Position numbers and translations under genes: made by a program
The notes under the pieces: model-generated
What the model was told of the DNA's origin: nothing
The model's input: only the letters and a program-made list of their open reading frames with translations
The model's database searches: none
Source of the DNA: Sphingobacterium sp. UGAL515B_05
GTDB lineage: Bacteria > Bacteroidota > Bacteroidia > Sphingobacteriales > Sphingobacteriaceae
DNA: 64,000 bases
Direction of reading: 5' to 3'
NCBI RefSeq assembly: GCF_033097525.1
Contig: NZ_CP109907.1
Location: 4,836,001 to 4,900,000 of the forward strand
Part shown: positions 7,813 through 17,092 of the stretch, piece by piece
Numbering within the stretch: position 1 is the stretch's first letter
How the letters are laid out: every line of letters begins with the position of its first letter

Positions 7813-8463
7813 ATGTACAAGATTCAATCTATAGCATTTCTTGCTACCGCTACGGTGCTGATGGCTAGTTGCGGAAATTCCAATCAGAAGAAAACTGATG
7901 GAAGTGATACAACAACGGTTAACAAAATTGAAGGTGTAAAAATCGAACAATTTACGAATGGTACACCGGGCGCAGAAAAGAAGAACTTTTTTCTACGTAT
8001 CACAGATGAGATCTTAACCGATTCAAGTCGTATTTATATCACAAAATCTCTTTACAAACAAGATACTGTAGGAGCGAAGTTTGAGGTTGTAGATTTTATA
8101 CCCGCAGGTATAATAGATGGCCAGCCGAGTGATGACGTCGGTTTTACCAAAGGTAAAATTAGAATCTCGTCATCGGGCCAACAGTCTGACAATTTAATTA
8201 AAGCGTTAGGGGAATTATTTCAGACGCCTACAACGGATTCTTTTACAAAAGATGTAATTCTTCCGAATGTGTTTTCATCCAATAAGGTGAATGCTGACTT
8301 GTCCAAAAAAACAGCCTATAGCTTTAAATTATTTTTGGATAATAAAAAAGCTGCTCCAGCGGAGCTCTTCTTTAATGTAGACACATATAAGCATTCTATT
8401 GAATTTTCAGAGAAAGATCCTTCGTTCCGTGCTGGTTTGTTGTCAGCGTTAACCGGTAAATAG
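7813..8463 (+). CDS. Lipoprotein of unknown function
   Basis: A 216-residue product with a clear lipoprotein signal (hydrophobic stretch, lipobox MASCGN at about residue 20), then a Ser/Thr/Lys/Asp-rich linker. The remaining region is a soluble domain of mixed strands with no motif I recognise (VGAKFEVVDFIPAGII, FELFFNVDTYKHSIEF-like beta segments). It should sit on the periplasmic or outer face of a membrane. The gene stands alone between the dehydrogenase and a DUF763 gene, with an inverted repeat before it and a strong terminator after it. Confidence 0.75.
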   Translation: MYKIQSIAFLATATVLMASCGNSNQKKTDGSDTTTVNKIEGVKIEQFTNGTPGAEKKNFFLRITDEILTDSSRIYITKSLYKQDTVGAKFEVVDFIPAGIIDGQPSDDVGFTKGKIRISSSGQQSDNLIKALGELFQTPTTDSFTKDVILPNVFSSNKVNADLSKKTAYSFKLFLDNKKAAPAELFFNVDTYKHSIEFSEKDPSFRAGLLSALTGK

Positions 8464-8542
8464 GGAAGCTGTGACATGTGCCGCTACTTCGATGAGCCCT
8501 AAGTTGTATGCTCAGGTGTAGTGTATAGATTGATTATAAAAT

Positions 8543-8573
8543 AAAAACGGCTAGAAATTATCTAGCCGTTTTT
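8543..8573 (+). terminator. Rho-independent terminator
   Basis: AAAAACGGCTAGA (8543-8555) pairs perfectly with TCTAGCCGTTTTT (8561-8573) around a 5-base loop and is followed by a T-rich tail. It ends the lipoprotein transcript before the DUF763 gene. Confidence 0.82.
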
Positions 8574-8621
8574 ATTTTATATGAAAAAGAGATAGATTTG
8601 TACTAATATATTTAGTTTACA

Positions 8622-9836
8622 ATGAAACGTTCCGGCACTGCAGATCTCCCATTACATTATGGCAAAGTACCAGCGTGGCTTTACGAACGAATGGCTTCCC
8701 TAGGCCGTTCAATAGTTGAAGTTATCCTCATGGATTATGGTAAAGATGAAGTTTTAAGAAGACTGGCGGATCCATTCTGGTTTCAGAGTTTCGGTGCTGT
8801 TCTTGGGATGGATTGGCATTCTTCAGGTATCACAACGGCTGTTATGGGGGCATTAAAACGCGCTATTAATCCAGATGCGAAGTCGCTGGGGCTTTATATC
8901 TGTGGGGGGAAAGGCAAGTTGTCAATGCAGACTCCACAGGAACTACTTCAGTTGTCAGATCGAATTGGGTTGGATGGCAACGGCTTGATTCGCAGCAGTA
9001 AGCTTGTCGCTAAAGTGGATAACACAGCCATTCAAGATGGTTACCAACTGTATTTACATAATTTTATCGTAACAGATCAGGGTAATTGGTCTGTTGTCCA
9101 GCAAGGTATGCATGAAAAAGATGGTACTGCTCGTCGCTACCATTGGCATTCTGAAAAGGTCAAATCGTTCGTTGAAGAACCTCATGCTGGTATCAGTGGG
9201 CCTTCGCAAGGTATAATCCTCAACTTGACAGCTGCAGAAGCGGCTGCCAATAGAGCCGGTATCATGACTATAGTGAGAGAGGATTCAAGTAAAGTAATGC
9301 AAGATTTCGCTAAACTTATTATGCCAGCTCATCACGATGTACGTGCTGCAGATGTTGACTTGAAAAGATTGGGAGCGATGTTGTACGTCGCCCGAGAAAG
9401 TCAACCAAGCCATTTTGAAGATCTACTGCTGTTAAAAGGAGTTGGTCCACGCACGTTACAGTCATTGGCCCTGGTTAGTGAGGTGATCCATGGAGCGCCT
9501 TCACGGTTCAACGACCCCGCACGATTTTCCTTTGCTCATGGCGGAAAAGATGGACATCCTTTTCCGGTTCCATTAACCATTTACGATGAGAGCATTCAGA
9601 TTTTACAAAAAGGTGTTGAAAAATCTAAACTGGGTTATGGTGAAAAGTTAAAATCAATAAACAAGTTGCACCAGATCGTCGTGGATAGCGAAAGAGATTT
9701 TCAGCCACAGTTTGATATTCAGCAAATTATAGCGGAGGAACGGAGGGATTCTTGGAAGTATGGAGGCAGGACAGTCTTTGGAGATGCAGAACCTTTGCGA
9801 ACAAATGGACGGGGTTTGCAATTATCACTTTTCTAG
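8622..9836 (+). CDS. DUF763 family protein
   Basis: A 404-residue protein that fits the DUF763 family from the opening KRSGTADLPLHYGKVPAWL and the stretch SSGITTAVMGALKRA. The function of the family is not established. A helix-hairpin-helix-like element (LLLLKGVGPRTLQSLAL, about residues 268-285) is the kind of element that binds DNA backbone in repair nucleases and glycosylases. This, together with several conserved His/Asp/Arg patches (PAHHDVRAADVDLKRL), hints at nucleic-acid work, but that is inference. No signal peptide, so cytoplasmic. Confidence 0.85.
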   Translation: MKRSGTADLPLHYGKVPAWLYERMASLGRSIVEVILMDYGKDEVLRRLADPFWFQSFGAVLGMDWHSSGITTAVMGALKRAINPDAKSLGLYICGGKGKLSMQTPQELLQLSDRIGLDGNGLIRSSKLVAKVDNTAIQDGYQLYLHNFIVTDQGNWSVVQQGMHEKDGTARRYHWHSEKVKSFVEEPHAGISGPSQGIILNLTAAEAAANRAGIMTIVREDSSKVMQDFAKLIMPAHHDVRAADVDLKRLGAMLYVARESQPSHFEDLLLLKGVGPRTLQSLALVSEVIHGAPSRFNDPARFSFAHGGKDGHPFPVPLTIYDESIQILQKGVEKSKLGYGEKLKSINKLHQIVVDSERDFQPQFDIQQIIAEERRDSWKYGGRTVFGDAEPLRTNGRGLQLSLF

Positions 9837-9905
9837 CGGAAATCTGCGGATTGTAATTGTTTTGTTAAAATGTGTTAAAGATCGTTAAAATTATTTGTAC
9901 GCTAG

Positions 9906-9913
9906 TATATTTG
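9906..9913 (+). promoter_or_regulatory. Candidate -7 element placed almost at the start codon
   Basis: TATATTTG fits TAnnTTTG exactly and ends 7 bases before the ATG at 9921. If used, the transcript would begin within a base or two of the start codon, giving a leaderless message. A matching -33 element is not clear. Confidence 0.35.
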
Positions 9914-9920
9914 CTCCGCA

Positions 9921-10322
9921 ATGAAAGCGGTTATTACCATATTCCTTTTCCTATGCTTCTTATTTATCAGAAGCAGTAATAGCCATGCTGTGCTCATTGA
10001 ATCCGATCGACCAGCTGTCAGTTTTATGTATCAGCATAATCATGCTGACATGCAGCATTATATTGATGCATCGGTTGATCACATCGATCCGCTATTTTAT
10101 GGTAATATACACAGTGATAATCCCGTTATAGAGGAGTTTGATGCCGAGAATTTTCAATTGACCAAGGATTTGCAGGTAACGTCTCAATTTGTTGCGCTGC
10201 TGCTTTTTGCAATTGTCCTTTTTGTTTTTGTTTTTCGATTTGCAAAGAAGATTCCTTTTTGCAATTTCATAGCCTATCTTTTCCCTCAAAGATACGTTCT
10301 TCAACAAAACTGGAGAATTTAA
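9921..10322 (+). CDS. Small membrane protein of unknown function
   Basis: A 133-residue product. It has an N-terminal signal peptide (FLFLCFLFIRSSNSHA, cleavage near residue 23), a His/Asp-rich soluble stretch (YQHNHADMQHYIDASVDHID) and one strong membrane helix (FVALLLFAIVLFVFVFRF, about residues 92-109). A short basic tail follows. I do not recognise the family. The His/Asp-rich part could bind a metal, which is speculation. It lies about 180 bp before the RND efflux operon on the same strand, so it may be linked to it, but the gap is long enough for a separate promoter. Confidence 0.65.
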   Translation: MKAVITIFLFLCFLFIRSSNSHAVLIESDRPAVSFMYQHNHADMQHYIDASVDHIDPLFYGNIHSDNPVIEEFDAENFQLTKDLQVTSQFVALLLFAIVLFVFVFRFAKKIPFCNFIAYLFPQRYVLQQNWRI

Positions 10323-10500
10323 AATATTCCCTTCGAAATTTCATATGCTTTGGTGGATATCCTAAGGGATGCTCCATTGCGTTGTAATCGATTTGTACAA
10401 TCTATTAACAAGTCGAAACGGCCATAAACCAAAGTAGAGGTTATTTCACCAACCAGCACAACAAACAATCAAACTTATTTTTTTAATTAGACGCTTACAA

Positions 10501-11583
10501 ATGAAAAGAGTATTTATGCTCGCTAGTTTGGCTATTAGCTTATGCCAAATCGGGTGTACTTCCAAAAAGGAAGAAAAGGAAGAAAAAGAGAAATTCACAG
10601 CGACCTCTCCGGTACAAATGGATACAACTATCCGTAAGGATTTTGTCTCCCAGATTAGATCTTTCCGAAATATTGAGCTTCGGGCTCAAGAGAAGGGCTA
10701 TCTTGAACAGATTTTCGTGGACGAAGGACAATTTGTCCATAAGGGGCAACTACTTTTTCGGATTATGCCGAAGATGTATGAGGCCGAATACCGCAAATCT
10801 TCTGCAGAAGTTAATGTAGCGGAAATTGAAGTTCAAAATACAAAAACATTAGCTGATAAAAATGTTGTATCGCCCAACGAACTCGCTATGGCTAAAGCGA
10901 AGCTTGAGCAAGCCAAAGCCGAGGCAGCGATTGCAAAATTACATCTCTCCTTTACAGAAATCAGGGCACCTTTTGACGGAACGATTGATCGGATTCCATT
11001 GAAATTGGGGAGTTTGGTGGATGAAGGCGAATTATTGACAAGTCTGTCTGATAATAGTGAGATGTTGGTTTATTTCAATGTTTCCGAACCAGAATATTTA
11101 AGTTATCAAACTAACGTTAGTAAACGCGGGGATACCCATGTGGGCCTGCTACTTGCCAATAATGAGCTATTTGCTCAAAATGGTCTTGTAGAGACCATAG
11201 AAAGTGAATTTAACAGTGAAACAGGAAATATTGCTTTTAGAGCGAAATTTCCCAACCCAAACCGTCTATTAAAACATGGCGAGAGCGGCAAGGTGGTGAT
11301 GAACTTTCCGTTGAAACAGGTTTTAATTATTCCACAGAAAGCGACATACGAAATGCAGGACCGTAAATATGTGTATGTAGTCGATAAGGATGGGAAATTA
11401 AAAGCTCGTCATATCACAATCGGTAACTCCCTACCAGATCTGTATGTGGTAACGAGCGGACTTCAAAAAGATGATAAATTTTTGTTGGACGGTATTCAGA
11501 AAGCAAAAGAGGATGATAAAATCAGCTACAGCTTTGTGCAACCTAAAGACGCTATTTCAAATTTGAAGTTAAAAACAGAATAG
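10501..11583 (+). CDS. RND efflux periplasmic adaptor (membrane fusion protein), lipoprotein
   Basis: A 360-residue HlyD/AcrA-type adaptor. It has a lipoprotein signal (lipobox QIGC), then the lipoyl/biotinyl-like halves (RNIELRAQEKGYLEQIFVDEGQFVHKGQLLF and IRAPFDGTIDRIPLKLGSLVDEGELL). Between them is an alpha-hairpin rich in Ala/Glu/Lys, followed by the beta-barrel domain. These proteins bridge an inner-membrane RND pump to an outer-membrane channel. The pump gene follows after 21 bases and the channel gene overlaps the pump gene, so this is the first gene of a complete tripartite efflux operon. Confidence 0.93.
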   Translation: MKRVFMLASLAISLCQIGCTSKKEEKEEKEKFTATSPVQMDTTIRKDFVSQIRSFRNIELRAQEKGYLEQIFVDEGQFVHKGQLLFRIMPKMYEAEYRKSSAEVNVAEIEVQNTKTLADKNVVSPNELAMAKAKLEQAKAEAAIAKLHLSFTEIRAPFDGTIDRIPLKLGSLVDEGELLTSLSDNSEMLVYFNVSEPEYLSYQTNVSKRGDTHVGLLLANNELFAQNGLVETIESEFNSETGNIAFRAKFPNPNRLLKHGESGKVVMNFPLKQVLIIPQKATYEMQDRKYVYVVDKDGKLKARHITIGNSLPDLYVVTSGLQKDDKFLLDGIQKAKEDDKISYSFVQPKDAISNLKLKTE

Positions 11584-11604
11584 ACCCCTTACACTTAAAT
11601 TACT

Positions 11605-14600
11605 ATGTTTAGTCGTTTTATAAATAGACCAGTACTTTCAATCGTTATATCACTGATCATTGTGTTTTTGGGTGTGCTTTCTATGGTACAGCTTCCTGTA
11701 ACACAATTTCCATCTATATCGCCACCGAAGGTGAATATCACTGCGGAGTATCCTGGAGCAAATGGTGAGTTGATGATTAAATCAGTTATCATACCGCTAG
11801 AGCGGGCGATAAATGGGGTTCCGGGCATGAAATACATGGCTTCTGATGCCGGTAACGACGGGGAAGCAAGTATCCAGGTGGTATTCAACCTAGGAACAGA
11901 TCCGAATCAGGCTTCATTAAATGTGCAGAACCGTGTGGCTTCTGTGGTGAATAAGCTTCCTCCAATTGTGGTACGTGAGGGGGTGAAGATTACACGTGAA
12001 GAATCCAATATGCTCATGTACATCAATCTCTATAGCAAAGACAAGGAGCTTGATGGAAACTTTATGTATAACTATGCGGACATGAACATTGTCTCCGAAT
12101 TACGTCGTGTAGACGGTGTTGGGGTGGCTAATATTCTTGGAACGCGCGAATTAGCGATGCGTATTTGGTTGAAACCAGATCGTATGACAGCCTACAAGAT
12201 TTCTGCAGAAGAGGTGATGAAAGCCTTATCAGAGCAGAGTTTGGAAGCCTCACCAGGTAAAGCCGGCGAGTCATCTGGTATGACCTCCCAATCTTTTGAA
12301 TATGTATTGAAATACCCCGGACGTTTTACGACAACTGAAGGCTATGGCAATATCGTGTTACGTGCGGGTGAGAATGGTGAAATGTTACGCTTAAAAGATG
12401 TTGCAGACATCAAATTCGGTTCGGCGATGTATGATATCTATTCTACACTGAACGGAAAACCATCCGCAGCCATTGTCTTAAAACAATCCTATGGAAGTAA
12501 TGCTTCTCAGGTAATCCAAGACGTTAAAAGCAAAATGAAGGAATTGAAGGCATCTTTTCCTAAAGGACTGGATTACGAAATCAGTTATGACGTTTCAAAA
12601 TTTTTGGATGCATCCATGGAAAAGGTAGTCCATACTTTATTGGAAGCATTTGTGCTTGTTGCTATTGTCGTCTTTCTATTCTTAGGAGATTGGCGCTCGA
12701 CCTTGATTCCAACCATTGCAGTGCCCGTTTCATTGGTGGGATCATTTTTGTTCATGCAATTTTTTGGAATTACCATCAACTTGATCACCCTATTTGCATT
12801 GGTGCTTGCCATTGGTGTGGTTGTGGATGATGCGATTGTGGTTATTGAAGCTGTCCATGCCAAGATGGAAGAGCTTCATATTTCGGCCTATAAGGCGACC
12901 AAAAAAGCGATGCATGAAATCAGCGGTGCCATTGTTGCGATCACATTCCTCATGGCGGCGGTTTTTATCCCCGTTGCCTTTATGTCTGGTCCCGTAGGGA
13001 TATTCTATCGGCAGTTTTCCATTACCATGGCAACATCTATCATCCTATCGGGTGTTGTGGCATTGACACTGACTCCAGCATTATGTGCGATCATGCTGAA
13101 GAATAATCATGGCAAGGCGAGAAAGAAATCTATTATCGATAAGTTTCTTGATTCCTTCAATAGATTGTTTGACAAGATGTCCAACAAATATGTTTACTTG
13201 TTGAAAGGGATAGTGGATAAACGGGTGTTTACATTTTTAGTCTTAATTGGTTTTTGTATTGGAGCCTACTTTTTGAATAATGCTGTTCCTGCAGGTTTTA
13301 TCCCCAATGAAGACCAGGGGATGATTTATGCCATTATTCAAACGCCGCCAGGATCAACATTGGAACGAACCAATCTAGCGGCCCAGACATTGCAAAAAGA
13401 AGCTGAAAACATTGATGGTGTACAATCGGTATCGTCGTTAGCTGGTTATGAAATCCTGACTGAAGGAACCGGGGCAAATACGGGTACTTGTTTGATCAAC
13501 TTGAAAAGCTGGGAAGAACGTAAAGAATCCTCGCAAGAGATTATTGAGCAACTAGAGGCCGCTGCCAAAAATATCCCAGGGGCGTCTATCGAGTTTTTCC
13601 AACCACCAGCCGTACCGGGCTATGGTGCCGCGGGTGGATTTGAGCTTCGTCTTCTGGACAAAGCAGGTTCTGGTGACTACAAGAAAATGGAAACGGTAAG
13701 TAAGGATTTTGTACGTGAGCTGAACAAGAGACCTGAATTATCGTCGGTATTTACCTTCTACAGCGCGAGTTTTCCGCAGTATATGTTGCATATAGACAAT
13801 GATCTGGCGCAACAGAAGGGTGTTACCATTGATAATGCGCTGAATACGCTTTCGACCTTGGTTGGTAGTAATTACGAAACGAACTTCATTAAGTACGATC
13901 GCCAATATAAAGTTATGGTTCAGGCTTTGCCGCAATACAGGGCTTTGCCGGAAGATATCTTAAAGCTATATGTGAAGAATGAAAAAGATGAGATGGTTCC
14001 ATTTTCAGCATTTATGCATATGGAAAAGGTTTACGGTCTTTCTGAGATCACTCGGCACAATATGTATATGGCATCTGAGATCTCAGGTTCTGCCGCACCG
14101 GGTTACAGTAGTGGTGAAGCAATTCAGGTAATTAATGAAGTCGCTGCCAAAACGTTACCTCGAGGCTATGGCATTGACTGGGCTGGTATCTCCAAAGATC
14201 AGGTAGGTCGTGGAAATCAGGCAATTTATATCTTCTTAATTTGTCTTGGTTTCGTTTATTTGATACTTTCCGCACAGTATGAGAGCTTTATTATGCCTTT
14301 TGCCGTGTTGCTTTCTTTACCAATCGGAATCTTTGGGGCCTTTCTATTATTGAAGTTATTGGGATTGGAAAACAACATTTATGCACAGGTCGCTTTGGTC
14401 ATGCTCATAGGTTTACTTGGTAAAAATGCGGTGTTGATTGTTGAGTTTGCTGCCCAGCGGCATTCGCAAGGATTGAGTATTATTGAAGCTGCCTTGGATG
14501 GTGCAAAAGTTAGGTTTAGACCCATTTTGATGACGTCTTTTGCCTTTATAGCAGGCTTGATTCCCTTAGTTATGGCGTCTGGCCCAGGTGCAATAGGGAA

Positions 14601-14769
14601 CCGTACGATCGGTACGGCAGCAGCGGGAGGTATGTTGTTTGGAACAGTGTTCGGTATTTTAGTGATACCAGGCTTGTACTATATCTTCGGAACTATTGCC
14701 TCTAGACGTAAGCTTATTAAACACGAAGATGAAAATCCATTAACTGAAGAACTTGATAATAATGACTAA
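11605..14769 (+). CDS. RND multidrug efflux pump (HAE1 type)
   Basis: A 1054-residue AcrB/MexB-like transporter of normal length. It starts with FINRPVLSIVISLIIVFLG (membrane helix 1), carries the proton-relay Asp pair in helix 4 (GVVVDDAIVVIE, D408 and D409) and the helix 10 Lys (GLLGKNAVLIVEFA). The gate regions LPVTQFPSISPP and FIPNEDQGMIYAIIQ are present. It exports hydrophobic compounds by proton antiport and works with the adaptor before it and the outer-membrane factor after it. The substrate range cannot be read from sequence. Confidence 0.95.
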   Translation: MFSRFINRPVLSIVISLIIVFLGVLSMVQLPVTQFPSISPPKVNITAEYPGANGELMIKSVIIPLERAINGVPGMKYMASDAGNDGEASIQVVFNLGTDPNQASLNVQNRVASVVNKLPPIVVREGVKITREESNMLMYINLYSKDKELDGNFMYNYADMNIVSELRRVDGVGVANILGTRELAMRIWLKPDRMTAYKISAEEVMKALSEQSLEASPGKAGESSGMTSQSFEYVLKYPGRFTTTEGYGNIVLRAGENGEMLRLKDVADIKFGSAMYDIYSTLNGKPSAAIVLKQSYGSNASQVIQDVKSKMKELKASFPKGLDYEISYDVSKFLDASMEKVVHTLLEAFVLVAIVVFLFLGDWRSTLIPTIAVPVSLVGSFLFMQFFGITINLITLFALVLAIGVVVDDAIVVIEAVHAKMEELHISAYKATKKAMHEISGAIVAITFLMAAVFIPVAFMSGPVGIFYRQFSITMATSIILSGVVALTLTPALCAIMLKNNHGKARKKSIIDKFLDSFNRLFDKMSNKYVYLLKGIVDKRVFTFLVLIGFCIGAYFLNNAVPAGFIPNEDQGMIYAIIQTPPGSTLERTNLAAQTLQKEAENIDGVQSVSSLAGYEILTEGTGANTGTCLINLKSWEERKESSQEIIEQLEAAAKNIPGASIEFFQPPAVPGYGAAGGFELRLLDKAGSGDYKKMETVSKDFVRELNKRPELSSVFTFYSASFPQYMLHIDNDLAQQKGVTIDNALNTLSTLVGSNYETNFIKYDRQYKVMVQALPQYRALPEDILKLYVKNEKDEMVPFSAFMHMEKVYGLSEITRHNMYMASEISGSAAPGYSSGEAIQVINEVAAKTLPRGYGIDWAGISKDQVGRGNQAIYIFLICLGFVYLILSAQYESFIMPFAVLLSLPIGIFGAFLLLKLLGLENNIYAQVALVMLIGLLGKNAVLIVEFAAQRHSQGLSIIEAALDGAKVRFRPILMTSFAFIAGLIPLVMASGPGAIGNRTIGTAAAGGMLFGTVFGILVIPGLYYIFGTIASRRKLIKHEDENPLTEELDNND

Positions 14770-16201
14770 TCGCAGAAAAATACAATGGGTCATTGCATTT
14801 TCGCTTTCAGCAGCAGTGACGGGATGTAAGGTTCCGAAAGCGACACAAATAAAGGAGAATAAATTTGTTCCGCAGCAATTTACAGACGTAGATAAATCTG
14901 ACACAACGAATTCAGCATCGGTTAAGTGGCGTGAATTTTTTACTGATCCAAATCTAGTTGTATTAATAGATACAGCGTTAAAAAACAATCAGGAACTGAA
15001 TGTTACTTTGCAGGAGTTGGCAATCGCAAAGAATGATATTCTTTTACGAAAAGGGGCGTTGAAACCTACGGTTGGTTTACGTGCTGGAGGAGGTGTTGAA
15101 AAAGTTGGACGATATACCAGCCAGGGGGCGGGTGATGCCAGCACAGAAATTGCTCCTGGAAAGGAAATGCCGGATCCACTAGGAGATTTGACAATTGGTG
15201 CGTATGCAAGCTGGGAAATCGACGTTTGGAAAAAACTTAAGGACTCCGAGCAAGCCGCACTCAACCGTTATCTTGCTACGGTAGAAGGGAAAAATTTTGT
15301 CTTGAGTAGCCTTATTGCCGAGGTTGCCCGTTCGTATTATGAATTATTGGCATTGGACAATCAGTTGACCATTATCAAACAGAATATCGAGCTACAGGAC
15401 AATGCGCTTTCGGTAATCCGATTGCAGAAGCAGGCTGCTCGTGTAACAGAACTGGCGGTTCAAAAGTTTGAAGCTGAAGTATTGAAAACCAAAGGTATGG
15501 AATTTGAGACGAGGCAGCAGATCAAAGAAACTGAAAACCGCATTAATTTTCTGTTGGGACGTTTTCCACAAGAGATCAAACGCGACAAAAGCAATTTTGT
15601 CGATTTGATCCCGGCGAAGGTTCAAACAGGCATACCGAGCCAATTACTAAGCAATAGACCTGATATTCGTGAGGCAGAATATGAGCTCGCTGCCGCGAAA
15701 TTGGATGTACAGATCGCACGGAAAGAGTTTTACCCTTCTTTGGAGATTTCGGCTGCTTTGGGTTTACAGGCATTCAAGCCTTCTTATCTATTTAAGATGC
15801 CTGAATCAGTTTTGTATAATCTAATAGGGGAGCTTGCAGCACCATTGATCAACAAAAACGGGCTTAAAGCTGAATTTAATACGGCCAACGCGAAACAAAT
15901 ACAGGCTGTATATAATTACGAGAAGACAATTCTGAATGCTTACTTAGAAGTCTCTACACAACTTTCTAATATTGAAAACCTAGGGCGCAGCTACGATTTC
16001 AAAACAAAAGAAGTTGAGGTTCTGAATAATTCCGTGTCTGTGTCAAATGATCTCTTTAAATCAGCGAGGGCAGACTACATGGAGGTTTTGATGACACAAC
16101 GCGATGTACTGGATTCGAAACTTGAATTGATAGAAACGAAGAAGCAGCAGCTCAATGCTGTTGTCAATATCTATAAAGATTTGGGAGGAGGCTGGAAATA
16201 A
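14762..16201 (+). CDS. Outer-membrane efflux factor (TolC/OprM, NodT family) lipoprotein
   Basis: About 479 residues from the ATG at 14762, which overlaps the pump stop codon by 8 bases; the alternative ATG at 14753 adds three residues. The N-terminus is a lipoprotein signal (lipobox VTGC). Two outer-membrane-efflux repeats follow with long coiled-coil helices (DTALKNNQELNVTLQELAIAKND; LSNRPDIREAEYELAAAKLDVQIARKEFYPSL), which is the NodT-type OprM pattern. It forms the trimeric outer-membrane duct for the RND pump. A strong terminator follows directly, closing the operon. Confidence 0.94.
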   Translation: MTNRRKIQWVIAFSLSAAVTGCKVPKATQIKENKFVPQQFTDVDKSDTTNSASVKWREFFTDPNLVVLIDTALKNNQELNVTLQELAIAKNDILLRKGALKPTVGLRAGGGVEKVGRYTSQGAGDASTEIAPGKEMPDPLGDLTIGAYASWEIDVWKKLKDSEQAALNRYLATVEGKNFVLSSLIAEVARSYYELLALDNQLTIIKQNIELQDNALSVIRLQKQAARVTELAVQKFEAEVLKTKGMEFETRQQIKETENRINFLLGRFPQEIKRDKSNFVDLIPAKVQTGIPSQLLSNRPDIREAEYELAAAKLDVQIARKEFYPSLEISAALGLQAFKPSYLFKMPESVLYNLIGELAAPLINKNGLKAEFNTANAKQIQAVYNYEKTILNAYLEVSTQLSNIENLGRSYDFKTKEVEVLNNSVSVSNDLFKSARADYMEVLMTQRDVLDSKLELIETKKQQLNAVVNIYKDLGGGWK

Positions 16202-16218
16202 GTTGTTTGTTTGAATGG

Positions 16219-16244
16219 ACCCCGCTAGGCGGGGTTCTTTTTTT
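16219..16244 (+). terminator. Rho-independent terminator of the RND operon
   Basis: ACCCCGC (16219-16225) and GCGGGGT (16229-16235) form a GC-rich hairpin with a 3-base loop, followed by TC and then a run of T. It ends the efflux operon. Confidence 0.9.
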
Positions 16245-16326
16245 ATAAGCCCGTGCAAACTTCTTTCTTGTGGAAATAGAATTAATGCTTATTTTTAATC
16301 CTTATTTAATCAATCGTATTTGTTTT

Positions 16327-17013
16327 ATGGAATCACAAGAGTACATTCTTATCAATGATGACGCTGAAAGGGGAGTGTTTTATAAAAAAACTTATCTTCA
16401 TGTTGCGCTTTCGATTTTGGCATTTATCGTTTTGGAAACTTTGCTGATCAAATTGATCCCTTATGATTTTATCGTTTGGATGGTTAGCGGAAAATTTATT
16501 TGGTTATTCTTATTGGGATGTTTTTGGTTAGGGTCCACACTTTCATCAAGATGGACACTTTCGCAAAGCCGTCAAACCCAATATCTAGGACTAGCTTTCT
16601 ATATTGTACTGGAAGCAATCATCTTCCTCCCAATGATTTTTATGGCGGTGTTTATGACGGAAGGTATTAGTGTCATTTATCAAGCAAGTATAATGACTTT
16701 GGCATTGTTTACTGGGCTTACCGTCGTAGCATTTGTATCCAATAAAGATTTTTCATTTCTCAGGAATATCCTGGTAATTGGAGGCTTCTTATCTTTGGGG
16801 GCAATTGTCGCTGGCGCTATTTTTGGTTTTGAACTTGGATTATGGTTCTCGGTTGCAATGATTGGCCTTGCTTCCGGAAGCATACTCTATCAAACTCAAA
16901 ATCTGAAGTATAGTTACGGCAACGAACAATATGTTGGGGCGGCCCTACAGCTATTTTCATCGATAATGTTGCTGTTCTGGTACATTCTACGAATTTTAAT
17001 GCGGAGAAGATAA
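16327..17013 (+). CDS. Bax inhibitor-1 family membrane protein
   Basis: About 228 residues from the ATG at 16327; upstream in-frame starts add an unlikely leader. Seven closely spaced hydrophobic helices and the order of short loops (FYKKTYLHVALSILAFI at the start; SQSRQTQYLGLAFYIVLEAI in the middle; YGNEQYVGAALQLFSSIMLLFWYIL at the end) match bacterial YbhL/YccA-like Bax inhibitor-1 proteins. The terminal helix lacks the common exact DTQ/FLNLLR signature, so it is a divergent member. Family members act as proton-sensitive calcium leak channels or modulate membrane proteases. Stands alone. Confidence 0.72.
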   Translation: MESQEYILINDDAERGVFYKKTYLHVALSILAFIVLETLLIKLIPYDFIVWMVSGKFIWLFLLGCFWLGSTLSSRWTLSQSRQTQYLGLAFYIVLEAIIFLPMIFMAVFMTEGISVIYQASIMTLALFTGLTVVAFVSNKDFSFLRNILVIGGFLSLGAIVAGAIFGFELGLWFSVAMIGLASGSILYQTQNLKYSYGNEQYVGAALQLFSSIMLLFWYILRILMRRR

Positions 17014-17036
17014 ATTTTGTTCCTTTTGAAAATAAG

Positions 17037-17078
17037 AAAAGGTGGTTAAAGTAAAGTTTATTTTAACCACCTTTTTTT
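17037..17078. terminator. Bidirectional terminator between convergent genes
   Basis: A 14-bp perfect inverted repeat (17037-17050 and 17062-17075), with a T-run on the plus side and an A-run (T on the minus strand) on the other. It separates the Bax-inhibitor-like gene from the convergent SRPBCC gene. Confidence 0.85.
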
Positions 17079-17092
17079 GCTTTGTATAGTTT

